From Galerina marginata (lineage: Eukaryota > Basidiomycota > Agaricomycetes > Agaricales > Galerinaceae), in the NCBI GenBank assembly GCA_023014335.1, contig JAECYW010000002.1, positions 3,534,001 through 3,598,000 of the forward strand: 64,000 bases of DNA. The letters run 5' to 3'. Below are positions 12,101 through 24,225 of this stretch, one piece after another (the stretch's first letter is position 1; every line of letters begins with the position of its first letter). Made by a program: the position numbers and the translations under genes. The notes beneath the pieces were generated by a model, which worked only from the letters and a program-made list of their open reading frames with translations, was not told the DNA's origin and did not search any database.

Positions 12101-12352
12101 TATAGTATTGTCTTTGGAGCTATCCAGCCAGCCTATATTTTGAACTACTTTTTCAATCTGAGCCATTTCTTCAGTTTTAGCTGCATCATTTATAAGAAGT
12201 TCAGACATGTCTTGTTCATTATCAAAAGATGCTAGTGGACCATCATCAGTATAGTCCAATGCTGTCTGATCTAGTTCATTAAGAGTTTGTTCACTATCAA
12301 TCCAAGATCCAAATATACTATTCTTTTGAGCTGCACCTTTTTTCAATTTAGC
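9140..12352 (-). CDS. Helitron RepHel, C-terminal half: PIF1-like helicase plus USP-like peptidase (split gene)
   Basis: About 1070 codons on the minus strand. PIF1/RecD-like superfamily 1B helicase: Walker A GGMGGTGKSQ near residue 193, Walker B YIFLDEVSM, an arginine motif QNMRQR, and the late motif TDYASQGKTRE with YYTALSRG. Such helicases unwind the element during rolling-circle transposition. From about residue 800 comes a second domain with a cysteine-box motif (NYSCSYDSLFTIL), two CxxC pairs (KCSDC, CGLC) and a histidine-box motif (GSNHFTSRF..WYHDG); this pattern fits a USP-type ubiquitin hydrolase fold with zinc finger. The open frame starts at TTG, not ATG, and reads continuously up to the target-site copy beside the inverted-repeat element at 12361. 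It is therefore the 3' half of a larger gene whose 5' half is at 16437-21058. The joined protein would be ~2600 residues with no intron seen. Confidence 0.9.
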   Translation of the reverse strand, partial: AKLKKGAAQKNSIFGSWIDSEQTLNELDQTALDYTDDGPLASFDNEQDMSELLINDAAKTEEMAQIEKVVQNIGWLDSSKDNTIKPDSTFKPTENFNSSEWNSIVDAAKKDVIAQRMKDLPSGINKSTDNHESHDEVVVSDISYINKDFQAEKLNEQKFIDDTVSKFSLNTEQERAFRIVANHATLHKTEPLKMYLGGMGGTGKSQVIKALIAFFELRKEKHRIMILAPTGSAAALLKGSTYHSALGIQTEAMKKNEQTNLAQVYTRLEGVEYIFLDEVSMLSCLDLYKISAQLAKLKNVVDNPFGGMNMIFAGDFAQLAPVKGASLYSGGVGTTINAAMTEPGQQTAIGKALWHQITTVVILRQNMRQRFQSPADTKLRTALENMRYAACTASDIQFLRTRIAGKRKDQPNIASSLFRNVSIILGLNSEKDKINDLGCQRFAKDTGQTLTDFYSVDTIGESVPPETLRLLKRKNPQAKTIRKKQVSLPSKLQNILWNMRYSMTETVPGKLSLCFGMPVMIRNNDATELCITRGQEAHVVGWQASKGAENHLVLDVLFVKLDSPAKTIQLKGLPQNVVPLTRSSKSVLCSGLKSPISINRSQVSVLPNFAMTDYASQGKTREYNVVNLNSCRSHMAYYTALSRGSTAEGTIILQGFDDHKITCGISGYLRQEFRELELLDEITRLKYLDQLPTSITGNLRNIIIRQYQQIKGTGYCPPCIDKALQWSKEKPMENTAAVKDSPWTIINKKPVVSKAKTFVAQHFQPAKGSIPVKVNNLKRKIEDTEIPIVPLEAKKIIKIKKPKITYDIELQGLKWDSVNYSCSYDSLFTILFNLWSQNKKQWTKELSQYGEFTQTLVKGYKNVQTGSQTLSAVRDLVRHELKTSQPDKFPIGHTGTDIRDLLQSMFQKPNQKDISYEKCSDCNYEASSQIQSQSLIFITCSSHKSTQSNFKHWQNQKKYCGLCTKKVCITRYFTISPSFICFSLEVKKIISKYIKIENQDKSITRLSLKGIIYSGSNHFTSRFIVNNEIWYHDGILTGAQCIKQGQLDDFEGDLLFKCKKKEAVVVIYGV

Positions 12353-13739
12353 AGAGTAATCACTTCAGTGACCCCCCAGACCTAACCTCTTAGGTTGATT
12401 AATTCCTGATAGGAAATACAATCTAAAGGAAGGCTGAAAACATTTCTGAAAACAATTTTTTCCAAGAATAATCTTCAGATTTTTAAAATGTTTTTTAGGG
12501 TTTAGTATAATGTTTCTTTGACAGGTGGTGGCAAGGGTCTCTTGTGGAAAATTTTTTCTAATAATAAACATTTTTCAAAAAATAATTTTTATAGAAAACA
12601 AAAATCAAATGTTTTCTGTGACGGCTTGGCAAAGTTTTGTATTTCAGAAATATATTCTGGTGGCAGGGGTCCTCCAAATTTAAAAAATTCCTGTGGCTTT
12701 TCCAGGATAGCTATAAATATACTGTAATGACCTTTCTTTAGGCACAGGTCTACCTGACCTAACACACAAGAAGCAATCTAAATCAAAGCAAATAATATAT
12801 ATATTTCTATATATAAAAGCTATAGAATTTTTTGTGATTATAGTCTATACTAGCATTTATATCAATAAATACCATCTTGTAGATCTGAATTTTTTGGATT
12901 TTCCAATATTTAAATAATTGCAAGCAAGTAAAAACTAAGCTCATTATAATCTAATAACATTTTCAAAGACTTGTATTGAGAAATAGATTTTTTCTTATAA
13001 ATAAGCATTAAATTATAATACAGATAAGTATTAAAAGAAACAATAGCTTATACCTATTATATTTAGATCTAAACTTCAAAATCTTATTTTAGAAGTATTC
13101 TATTTTTAGACATTGAAAATATTTTTGATGTTTCTATTTTTAGAGCAGGTCTATTTTTAGAAGTGTGTCTATTTTTACACTATAGCCTTAAAACATTTTG
13201 GAATCATTTCTATTTTTAGCTGACCCTGAATTTCCCAATTAGGAACTATTTCCATTTATGGTCATATCAGCTATTTTTAGAACCAATCTTGTTTTGCTTA
13301 TATCTCAGTCAGAAAAGTGAATATTGATATGATTTAAATTGTAAAAAGGTTTAAAAATATATTACTTTCTTTTGAGATACTCTTTCCTTTTTGGGAAAAT
13401 TTCCCATCTGCCAAATCTGATTTCAAGAAGCCTGATAACGATTTTGATGCAGCTTATATCTCAATAAGGAAAGAAGATATAGTTATGATTTAAACAGATT
13501 TAGAATCGCTCTGATGAGTAGTACAACTTTTGTTACTAGCACAGCCACATCTGATCACTTTTGGAAATTACTTCTATTTAAAGCATTGATTGATCAATTT
13601 AACATCTAAAGCTTTAATATAGCTGTTCAAACACTATAAAGTCTAATTATGTCACATGTCACATGACTATCTATTTTTAGATATGACTGTGTATTTAAAA
13701 CTTGAATTACAGCTATATTTAGAATAATGAGCATGGTAG

Positions 13740-15027
13740 ATCAGTGTCTGAGTGGCACTTCACAATATTGCAGCACAGAGCAAGCCGCATATGCTGCCAA
13801 GATTAGGATATTTGCATGCAGAAGTAAAACACTCAGAAAATCTTGTTGGGAAAGAATCCTCTCCTTGGTTCACTCACAAACTCAAAGTTCTCTTAATAAG
13901 TTGGAGGATTGGCGATCTTTAAAAAGCCAAAAGACTTTGCTGCTCGTTACATGAGACCAAGTCCTCTGACAAGCAGCACGTAAAAAAACCGCCAAAGCTC
14001 CTCAAAACACAGATGTAGAAGTAACCTGCAACCCCACTGGCCATTAACTGAAGAATACCAAAAACTCAGAAACATTAATGAGTACAATAGGCAGCTGAAG
14101 CCACTGGTTTTGTTCATGTCAAGACATGCCTCTTGTGGTACTAGCATCACTCAACTTACAGTAGAAACAAGGCTGCTACAAGCTGCAACTTGGCTACAAC
14201 AAAAAATGTGAGACTGTTCATTCTGCTATCCAGTATGCAATCTAACTTTTGAACCTCTCATAACTGATCCACTATGTTGCAATATGCCAGTTGTCTAGTT
14301 ATACTCAATAACATGTCATGCACCACAAAATAAGTAATCGTTCTATTGACTATGTCTTGTCTGAACACAGTCACACAGTACTTCAGCAGCTACATTTATT
14401 AGATTAGCTTTAGCTGTTTTCACAGATTTAATTTCACTTTACTCTTTGGTAATGGTCAAACAACCCAGAGGCAGCTCTAGCTGACTTGGTATATTGACAG
14501 TCAGCTGTCTGGCATGTGGACTTACACAGCTTGTCCTAGGTCTTCCAGGTCCCATCCTGACATGATGCCCTTTTCAGATGCCAAGAAGGACAATGTGACC
14601 ATAACTTTATAATGTGAGAGCACAGGGGTAGTGTTATCCAAGCCCTTCGGCTGGCTTTTCGGCAGGGACATAGTCTACCTTCCTATTACAACAGCTTATA
14701 CAGTGACTTTGAGGGGCATTAAATAAATCACATAGTGTCTAAAGTATTTTAACTATGTAACTGGCTGGATTCAAACTCATGTTTTTATCTGCCTAAGGCT
14801 TTAGAGTGATGGTGCCACCTAAGCCACCACAGCTCCTATCTGACATAAGTTTGTTATACATGTGTCAAACTTGGGTGGTCTAACATTTGCTTTCAGTTGT
14901 AATATAGATTACATGATCTAGATACTCACTATTGATAATGTCAGCTGAGTCTAAATCTGCATAGATCTATGTGACATGTGACATAGTTAGACTTTGAGAG
15001 TGAGCTTTGCCAGATATTGACCTTACC
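13740..15027. other. Unique centre of the foldback element
   Basis: No convincing gene; only short frames. It holds a tRNA-like segment on the minus strand (14763-14836) and fragments I could not identify. Confidence 0.5.
14763..14836 (-). repeat. tRNA-derived (SINE-like) head
   Basis: On the minus strand, a box A-like TGGCTTAGGTGG (14815-14826) and a box B-like GAGTTTGAATCC (14767-14778) lie ~40 bp apart, as in RNA polymerase III promoters of tRNA genes and SINEs. The segment starts GGAGCTGTGG. A full tRNA cloverleaf is not evident, so a SINE head is more likely than a tRNA gene. The body would continue to about 14560. Confidence 0.45.
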
Positions 15028-16436
15028 ATGCTTATTGTTCTAAATATAGCTGTAATTCAAGTTTTAAATACACAGTCATATCTAAAAATAGATAATCATG
15101 TGACATGTGATATAATTAGACTTTTAAGTATTTGAACGGCTATATCAAAGCATATTCAATATGTTTGAAGTGCTTTAGATGCTAAATTGATCAATTGATG
15201 CTTTAAATAAAAGCAATTTCCAAAAGTGATCAGATGTGGCTGTGCTAGTAACAAAAGTTGTACTACTCATCAGGGCAATTCTAAATCTGTTTAAATTATA
15301 ACTGTATCTTTTTTTCTTGTTAAGATATAAGCTCCATCAAAATCATTATCAGGCTTCTTGAAATCAGATTTGGCAGATGGGAAAATTTCCCAAAAAGGAA
15401 AGAGTATCTCAAAAGAAAGTAATATATTTTTAAACCTTTTTACAATTTAAATCATATCAATATTTGCTTTCCTGACTGAGATATAAGCAAAACAAGATTG
15501 GTTCTAAAAATAGCTGATATGACCATAAATGGAAATAGTTCCTAATTGGGAAATTCAGGGTCAGCTAAAAATAGAAATGATTCCAAAATGTTTTAAAGCT
15601 ATAGTGTAAAAATAGACACACTTCTAAAAATAGACCTGCTCTAAAAATAGAAACATCAAAAATATTTTCAGTCTAAAAATAGAAATACTTCTAAAATAAG
15701 ATCTCAGGGTTTAGATTTAAATATAGTAGGTATAAGCTTAATACAATAGATATAAGCTATTGTTTCTTTTAATACTTATCTGTATTATAATTTAATGCTT
15801 ATTTACAAGAAAAAATCTATTTCTCAATACAAGTCTTTGAAAATGTTATTAGATTATAATGAGCTTAGTTTTTACTTGCTTGCAATTATTTAGATATTAG
15901 AAAATGCAAAAAATTCAAATCTACAAGATGGTATTTATTGATATAAATGCTAGTATAGGCTATAATCAAAAAAATGCTATAGCTTTTATATATAAATATA
16001 TATTATTTGCTTTGATTTAGATTGCTTCTTGTGTGTTGGGTCAGGTAGACCTGTGCCTAAAGAAATGTCATTACAGCATATTTATAGCTATTCTAGAAAA
16101 GCCACAGGAATTTTTTTAATTTGGAGGACCCCTGCCACCAGAATATATTTCTGAAATACAAAACTTTGCCAAGACGTCACAAAAAACATTTGATTTTGTT
16201 TTCTATAAAATTTATTTTTTGAAGAATATTTATTATTAGAAAACGTTTTCCATAAAAGACCCCTGCCACCACCTGTCAAAGAAACATTATACTAAACCCT
16301 AAAAAACATTTTAAAAATCTGAAGATTATTCTTGGAAAAAATTGTTTTCAGAAATGTTTTCAGCCTTCCTTTAGATTGTATTTCCTATCAGGAATTAATC
16401 AACCTAAGAGGTTAGATCCGGGGGGTCACTGAAGTG

Positions 16437-19400
16437 GAGTAATCATCTCTGGCATCATTGCATTCATATCTTAAATTGAAATTCTTCATCAACTGGTTTT
16501 GATGTTTAGCAAATTTGAAAGCATTAAAAGCTTCATCCCAGGTTTGATTTTCAAGCTTAAGATCTCTTCCAGTTCTCCATGGTTTAAAAAGTGTTAACAT
16601 TGTTGAACAATAATATTCTCTATCACCTTGATCACTTCTAGGAAGAATGCCACCTAAAAACACTGGAACTACTAAGGGATCATTGGTTTTATAAACTACC
16701 TCATGTGTTCTATACAAAGGATGACCAGGTAAGAAGTTATACTTTATATTAAGACTTGTTTCAGCAGGTTTATTGATAGTACTATTTTGAATATTTAATT
16801 CATCATCTGACTGGCTGGATTTGCCACCACCAACTTGTGAAATAATATCTAGCTCATCATTTGAATCCAGTTCCTCATTTAATTCTTCTTCTTCAATATT
16901 ATCAAGCTGTCCATTAAGAATATCTTGCAAGGAGTCAAATTTTTTCAAGTTCTTTTTTGAGCGTCTTGTAGTTTCTGATCTTCGAATCCATTCATATAAA
17001 GTGATATTTTTGTGTATGTTTGGGCGATAAATATAATCATCAACTTTAGAAAGACCAACATAGTCTCCAAGATTCTTATCAAGAACAACTTTTTCTGGAC
17101 TTTCTTCTTTATCATTATCACCCCATGCATCTCTGACTTTGCGGACATAGAGTCTCCAGTAAAACTTTATAAATTTGTGCTGAGTATAATGATCTGGATT
17201 TCCTAATAGATATAAAGATGCCATTGGACTTCCTATTTCCATTTTAGATGTAAGTGAGTTGACCATTTTAGTCATTAAAGCTCTAGCAGTTTCTTGGCGA
17301 CTACTGCTACCACCTAGTAACTCTGAATTTTTAGAGAATATTTGGCGCACTGTATCAAAAATTGAATAAGTTGTAAGACCTGGTTTAGTAACATAATCTG
17401 TAACATAAGCAACAACAGCTTTGACTGAAGTTCCAGACAAAAGACTTGTTACATCTGTATTTGCTCTAATAAGATAAGACAGAGCTGGTGTAAATGTATT
17501 CATCCAACTTTCACCTTTTTTCAATTTTAGAGCACCTGTAAGAGGTTCAACCATTGTATTCTCAACAATATCTCTAGGAAATCTTGCTTTACATTCACCT
17601 TTGCTATTTTTGCAGCCTTTTCTTACAGATCTACCATCTTTGGTTTCAATATCAGTTCTACAGTCATGTCTATTAGATCTTGCAAGTATATCATTGGTCT
17701 CTTCTTCAAATTTAACCCACCATTCATTTAATTCCTTGCATTTGGAACAATCTGTACAATTTTTTGATTTACATAATTCAGGTGGAGGTTTTGGCATTGT
17801 TTTTGTTGGATCTGAGTAACCAGTCTGTTCTTGCTTAGATTTGAAAGATGCAAGGATATCAGCTAATGGCTTTTCATTTAACAATTCACCTTGATGAACA
17901 CTTTCCAGATATTCTACCATTTGTTTTTGAAAGTCAGAAGTAGTATCCATAATGCGATCTCTGATCTCCTGAGGTGAAAGTGAATTTTTAATCCATAATA
18001 GCAGATGTAGATGCAAAGTTAGACGACCTTGTTGTTCAACTGTTCCATAATAAGCATTTGTTTTACCATACAAGCCTGGAGAGTTATTGCCAACACCCAA
18101 TACATGTTTAATAAAGGTTTCACACATAAAATGAAAGAATCTTGCAGCTGCCACAGGATTTTGAGCAACAAGGCGGTAAGCTTCATCAGGCAGGCAAATC
18201 TCAGGTTTGAACTCAATATCCTTATCAGCAAAATAAAGACAGATTGGATGTTTACTATCTGCAGGAGAAAGTGTAATAAACCAAGAAGGAGCACCTATAT
18301 AGGAAATCAAAGACCATATTTCATTGCGCATAGACTTTTTACCTGCTAAAGAACCTTCAACATGACCTCCAATTGTATCCAAGTCTTGTATGACTTTATA
18401 GCATAGTTTTTCCTCTTCAGTTTCAGGTTTTACACGCTCACCAAGAGAAAGGCGCTTGCTAATATTAGATAGCACTGAATGATTAAGGTTTAATAGGCGA
18501 TTAGCCATTTCTGAAAAATAAGATCTTTGTACTACTAATCTTCCTCGACTTGTACTTTGAGAAATCTGTTCATGATTAAATGCAATCAAAGGAAAATTGG
18601 GATCAGTTTGAAACCTTTTATCATGATACATTAACAGATGTCTTTTCTGGACCAAAGGTGAATGGATTTTGTTCATTATTGATTGACCTATACCACCATG
18701 ACCATATGGAAAAAGCCATGGAAGCATAGAAGGAAACAACTGAGGATTTTTAAATATTGAGCAAGGTTTTTCAGAATGGCCAGCAAATAAAATTTTTCCA
18801 TTGCTCATAAGATGTTCCAAAGCTTTAGCCTTTATAGTATCAATAGAAAGCTCTGAAAACTCTTGTCCTGTAAGACCTTGAACAGTAAATGAGCAAGGAC
18901 CTGATTCTACACCATCTTCTTCTTCATTATCATGTACACTAGTGGCTTCTGGATCTTTATTTATAATAGACTCTCTATAATCAATAACAACAGGACAGTC
19001 ACTTTCAGGATATTGCATTAAGTTGTCTTTTGAGATACCAACATCAGAATAATCAGCATGATTTAATTTAAGCCAGTTTAAAGCATTAGCTACATGGTTG
19101 CGACGGACAAGTAAAGGAGTGCGTTTAATATCATCTTTGGTGGGTCTGCAAGGTCCAGTAAATATAAATGCAAGAACTTCATCAAGCTCTTTTACTGGAG
19201 GTGGTAAAACATCATATATTTTTGGGACTGGATTTTGAAAGGTAATAGCATTGGCTCTCATTTTATATCTGCCTGATGCTACTTTGACTATGCATCTATT
19301 GTGTCTTACACGTGCAATTAAAAGCTTTTCAACATAAGTCAGATTTTTAAGCACATCTGGTACTTCACCAATCCAAAAACCTGAAGCTAAAGCAAATAAG

Positions 19401-21058
19401 GGTATTTTGTTTTTCTTCAAACTAGCACAACAGGTTTTACATGCATGAGTACATTTTGAATCAATAATTGGACCAGTAATATCAGAAATAGGATCTTCAG
19501 GAGTTTTTCTTTCTTTGCGAGTAATACCTGGGTTTATTAATACCTTTAGTCTATTTTTTATTTCACTTAAGGGTATTAGATTTCTAAATGGTGTTAATCT
19601 TCCACAAACTGCACAGCCTGCTTCTACAAATTGAGAAGGACTTGTATCTTGTATAAAGCCTGAAATTATTTTATAAAGTAGACTTTTAGATGGTGGCTGA
19701 GGAGGAAAAGTTTTATTTCTTTCTTCAGACTCAGATATATCTTTTTGTTTCTTTAGGTTATTTTGGGCCGCTTTATTGTGGATATGATTTGCTTTTTTAA
19801 CTTTATTAAGCTTGTTATACCAAGTAGTTTGACGTTCAGCAGGTGTTGCAGGTGTTAATATAGCTGGTGCAAGGGAAAAAATAGTACAAAAGCCAGCACA
19901 GTTACCAACACACTGATGAGAAGATAGTACATTCATTAAAGCTGGTAAAGAATGTGTACTTATTTTACAAATATCATGACATTTTGCAATAGTGCGGGCT
20001 TGTTTTAGAGTAATCTTATCACATAATAGCTCCAAAGGTACACGCACTAAAAGAATGTCATTCTTATTCCTATATTTGTCCAAAGCTTCCTTAAATACCA
20101 TATGACCACTATATTTTAAATTTGTATTATCTATGCAGATTGAGGAATTTTGAAAAAGAATATATTTTGAAATAGAAGCATATGTTAGAGTTTTTTTAGG
20201 ACCAGCCCCAAAGAAAGAAGAGTTATCAGGTTGAAGAATACAATTACTTCCATCCCACTTATGTGCTATTGAACATTTTAATTGGTTTATAAAGTGTTTA
20301 GAACAAGAATTAGTGATACAAAAATTAGATAAAGGCTGCTGATAATTATACCACCACTGCATAGATACTTTCTCTTCATGTAGATAAGGCATGGGAATTC
20401 TAGCCAAAACAAAAGTCTGAATAGCAGAAGATACTAATATTGGAGATACATCGTAAGTAAACAAAGCCAGCTGATGCAGGGCCAACTGAGAAGATTTAAT
20501 GTTAAGCCTCATAAAATTTGAATATTCATGTTTCAATAGAAGGTTTCTGATAAGTTGTAAATACACTCTATGCACCTGATAAAAGATATCAGTGTCTAAT
20601 GAAGCCATATATACATAGTAAAACAGCTTGTTTAAAGAACAGCTAGTTAAATAAATATATTCTACAAAAGCCTCAAACATATGTTGAGTGCATGGTTTAA
20701 ATTTGCTAACTAAGTCATGACTATTGATGCTAGATATAGTCCTATGAAAGGTCTTAGTGGTAAATATATCAGATATATATTGAAGTCTAGTGCCAGAGAT
20801 ATGGGGTGTAGGTTGAATACTAATGTCAGAGGTATCAAAAGTATGCTGAATGCTAATGCCAATGCCAAGAATGCCAGATAAGTTTTGAATATCATAAGTG
20901 TCAGCTTTGAAGGTCAAAAAAGTCAGATTTGAGGCTTCAAAGTGTATTAAAGGTATACCTAAAGCAAAGCTTTGAAAGGATTGAGATAGAGAGCTGAATT
21001 GATTGAGCTTTCTTGGTATAAGTATAAAGAAGACTAGGAAGACAAGAAGCAATCTCAT
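16437..21058 (-). CDS. Helitron RepHel, N-terminal half: HUH replication initiator (split gene)
   Basis: About 1541 residues of genuine gene sequence on the minus strand; the frame then runs seven codons into the foldback element before a stop. N-terminal ~480 residues not recognised. Then come cysteine-rich segments (AGCAVCG; CTHACKTCC) and the region LPPPVKELDEVLAFIFTG, typical of fungal Helitron proteins. Next is a Helitron N-terminal type region (LPWLFPYGHGG, LLMYHDKRF). The HUH motif is seen as LHLHLLLWI near residue 1016, and the two-tyrosine motif as AYVTDYVTK near residue 1217. These catalytic residues nick and rejoin the element ends. ATG at 21058 opens a hydrophobic N-terminus; I see no better start. 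The gene end lies at the target duplication (..DDYS), and the helicase half resumes at 12352. Confidence 0.9.
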
Positions 21059-21228
21059 TGGAGCTGAAGATAGAGAGAGTAGATGGTGGTAAGTAGGAAG
21101 AAAGAGCGCTCTTCAAAAGTTGAACTTTCAACATTAGTTGATGTTTGTTTGGTTACTGATGTCAGACTGAGGGTATAAACATAGAGCAAACAAAGATAAT
21201 TATAAGCGTAATAATACAAATGAAGTAA
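21059..21228. other. Short gap between RepHel start and JmjC gene end
   Basis: Only ~170 bp separate the two minus-strand genes, so any RepHel promoter must lie here or inside the JmjC gene. No TATA box is evident. Confidence 0.4.
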
Positions 21229-24192
21229 TCATACTTCAGAAGATACAGGAGGTGAGGCAGAAGGAGAAGGTATGACCTGTGTTTTACGGCGTTTTGAAGG
21301 CCTTACAGCTACCTCTGGCTCTTCCTCTTCCTCTTCCTCTTCCTCTTGCTCTTGAACAACCGGCACAACAGGCTCTTCCTCCTCAGGTTCCAGATCACGA
21401 GCAGTCAAGTAGGCTTCTTCAATATCTTCAGATGAAAGTGCCCACCCTTGGGCGTTACCCGTGTGAAACTTTTTATCCGCTGCAGTTTCACCCCAGTCAA
21501 AAGGTTCACGACGGACTAGAAATGCAACAAATCAATATAATGAAATATAAAATAGATAATATGAACTCACGTAAAGGAGCTTTCAAAGCAGTTAGGCGTA
21601 TCACATCATACCTAAGTGGCTCCAAGAAGGTGAAAACTTCATGTTCGGATTCCATAGCCTCATTGACGGGGTCTTCAAGAAAAGTGCCCTCAAAGCAGAG
21701 CAAGATTTGACGGTTAAGGGTTGCTGCTGTACTTCCTGGGGCGCCTTTAAATTTAGCCTTGTCCGCTTTCTTCCTGTAAAGGAGAAGAGCAGAAGCCTGC
21801 TGAGCAATGTAAGGAACCCAAAGAGAAGTACGAGGATTCTTGACGGTCCGTTTGGTCTTTTTATCGATGATATCAACTGACTTAAAAAGCCAGTCAATAA
21901 GAGCGTAAGCCTGTCCTCTGGCGTGTTGGTACCGCAAGCGATCCTTTGGATGAACTGCGTTGAAGTCGAAAGCTTCGATAGCTGCGAGACGTTCTGCAGA
22001 GAGTTCCTTGACGTTGTTGACCGTGATATCCTGGTTGTACATGTAGGTTTTGAAGTCGAGGACGTTGATCAATATGATGAGATTGCAAAATGACATCAAG
22101 TCGACGACGGAGGAGAAGTTTTCAAGATCAAAAACATGGGCATGTGCGATTTCTGTAATTAAGATAATATTAGGCAGAGAAAAGAATAAAAGCAAAAAGA
22201 CCAACCATATTTGTTATACCTCTGCTTTACGAGACCTTCATAATATAAGGAGGCGAGGCGGCAAAGCAGGATGCGAGTGGGAGTATGGTTGGTGTTGGAA
22301 ATGAAGTTATCGAGCATGAAAGCGTGAATGAGACCAATCATTGTATCGTGGATAGTTGAGGAAGCTATATAGTGACCACCCGAGCAGATAGTGTGAAATG
22401 GGGTATAAACCCAGTGAGGGCAGTCAGGACCCATTACCCTAGAAATCTGGGGTCAATAAACAAGTTATAGCTAAATAGAGAAAAACTTACAGCCGAGTTT
22501 TGTGGGTTAGGAGTATACCTTCCAAGATCCAATGATCCAAATTGGGAACCTCCAAAGAAAACTGAAGAAATATGTTAATGTTTGCCAGTTCCAACATAGC
22601 GGCAGCTCGATCCACTTCTGGGTCAGGGTTTTTCTTCAAAAGTTCTTTCCGGGTGGCCTTCATCCAAAACTTGGCGCCGTCTTGGTTCCTAACCTCAATG
22701 ACAGTACCCTGGCCATCACTATCAATGTGGCCGAGATGTAAGGCGCCGCTAAGCCCGATGAGATACCATGACATATCCGAGTAGGGATAGTGCTCGGTTT
22801 GACGGTGGCAGAAGAGGTCAGCACCAGTAGCATTCCAAGCTATAAGCTCAGAAGAGTACCCAGTGGTCGGAAGAGGACAAGTGGAGTTAGGAATGTCCAA
22901 GACGTTCAAGATTTTGCCTTTATCACCCTGGTCGATGCAATCCAGGATCTGCTGAAGGTTTCCGGTGTGATGACAATCGTTAGGGTTCTTGCTAATGACT
23001 GAGTGATCTAATAAATAGTTAGTACTTGTTCAACCAGAGAGATTGTTAAGCTTACCGTGGATACAAAGAGCGGAGGTGAGAGAGCAGATATTGCTGAGAG
23101 AGCGCTGGGTAAATTCGATGCTGGACATTTCGCAATCAGTCAGAACAAGCTGTTTGTGGCGAACTAGATCCTGGACAGCTTCGGGCTCTAATTCCTTGTA
23201 CGCCTTTTCATCCATGATAAGGAAATTACTATAAACTCCTTTCTGTGTATGACGCGGCTTTCCATTGACGTAACAAGACTCCACGGCTTTGAGAAGCCCA
23301 TAAAAGTTCTGAGCGTCAGATTTTTTCTGAAGTGATAATTCCATAGTCAGATATCTTCGGTTATATTACCAGAAATGAGACTTACGTGAAAGGTTGGATG
23401 GACAACAGTGGGCCGGCCAAAAGCATCATAAAGAACCGCGTCATTGACTTCGGCAGCCTTCACTTCATCATACATCTTGACTCTCTATCTCAGAGGATTT
23501 AGTAAAAGTAGCTTAAATGTAAATATATTCTTACCTCAGGTGGATTTGTAACCACATCCAATTTAGCGTCTGGAAAGGACATTTCAATGTCCTGCTGAGG
23601 AACGTAGGTTTTCTGGTCTTCTTCCACGTTGAAGAGAGGAAGCGGCGAGTACGTGAGGAGTTTTGGGTTGGCTTTTCCTTTTCCCTTTGACTGAGTATTG
23701 CGCTTGGGGTTCTTCTTGACGATGGGCTCTGGAACTGGGAGAGGGCGTTTTTCACCGCGCTCACGCAATTTCCTCCCCAGGTCTAAATAAGATTAGAATT
23801 AGAATCAATACGCTTAAAAAGAAATTTAAATTCACCTTCGGTATTCGTCACAGGTGGATCAGCTGGAGCTGCAGGCTCATTAGCATCAGTTTCCTGCTCT
23901 TCCAGAGGATCTATAGAAACTAAAGTTAAAGCTAGCAACATATAAATGAATATTGGTTTACTTACCTTGAGTTCCAGGAGCTGACTGGTCAGCAGGCGCA
24001 GCAGGCGCATCTCCAGTAGTATCTATATAAACTATCAGGTTAAATCTAGAGAAAGGACATTTAGATAGATATTAATTTACCTTCTGGTTCAGGAGCTGGT
24101 GCGCCTGAGCCTGAACCTGAGGCTGTGCCTGAGCCTGAGGCTTCCCCTGAGCCTGAGGCTTCCCCTGAGGCTTCCCCTGAGCCTGAGGCTTC

Positions 24193-24225
<33 letters not shown>

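Larger units (their letters stand above)
12361..16436. mobile_element. 4.1-kb foldback/TIR transposon inside the RepHel gene
   Basis: Termini CACTTCAGTGACCCCCC and its exact inverse; the inverted arms extend ~1.4 kb each (about 12361-13739 and 15028-16436) with high identity. It is flanked by a 7-8 bp target duplication (GAGTAAT at 12354-12360 and 16437-16443; on the minus strand GATTACTC, codons D-Y-S). Removing the element and one duplication joins ..ARDDYS to AKLKKG.. in frame. The central 1.3 kb has no recognisable transposase, so the element appears non-autonomous. An 8-bp duplication would fit hAT-type or KDZ-type elements, but the class is not settled. Confidence 0.88.

Noticed and set aside
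9140..12346. Helicase half as an independent gene starting at its first codon
   Set aside because: The first codon is TTG, the frame continues into the target duplication, and the reading joins the Rep half once the foldback element is removed.
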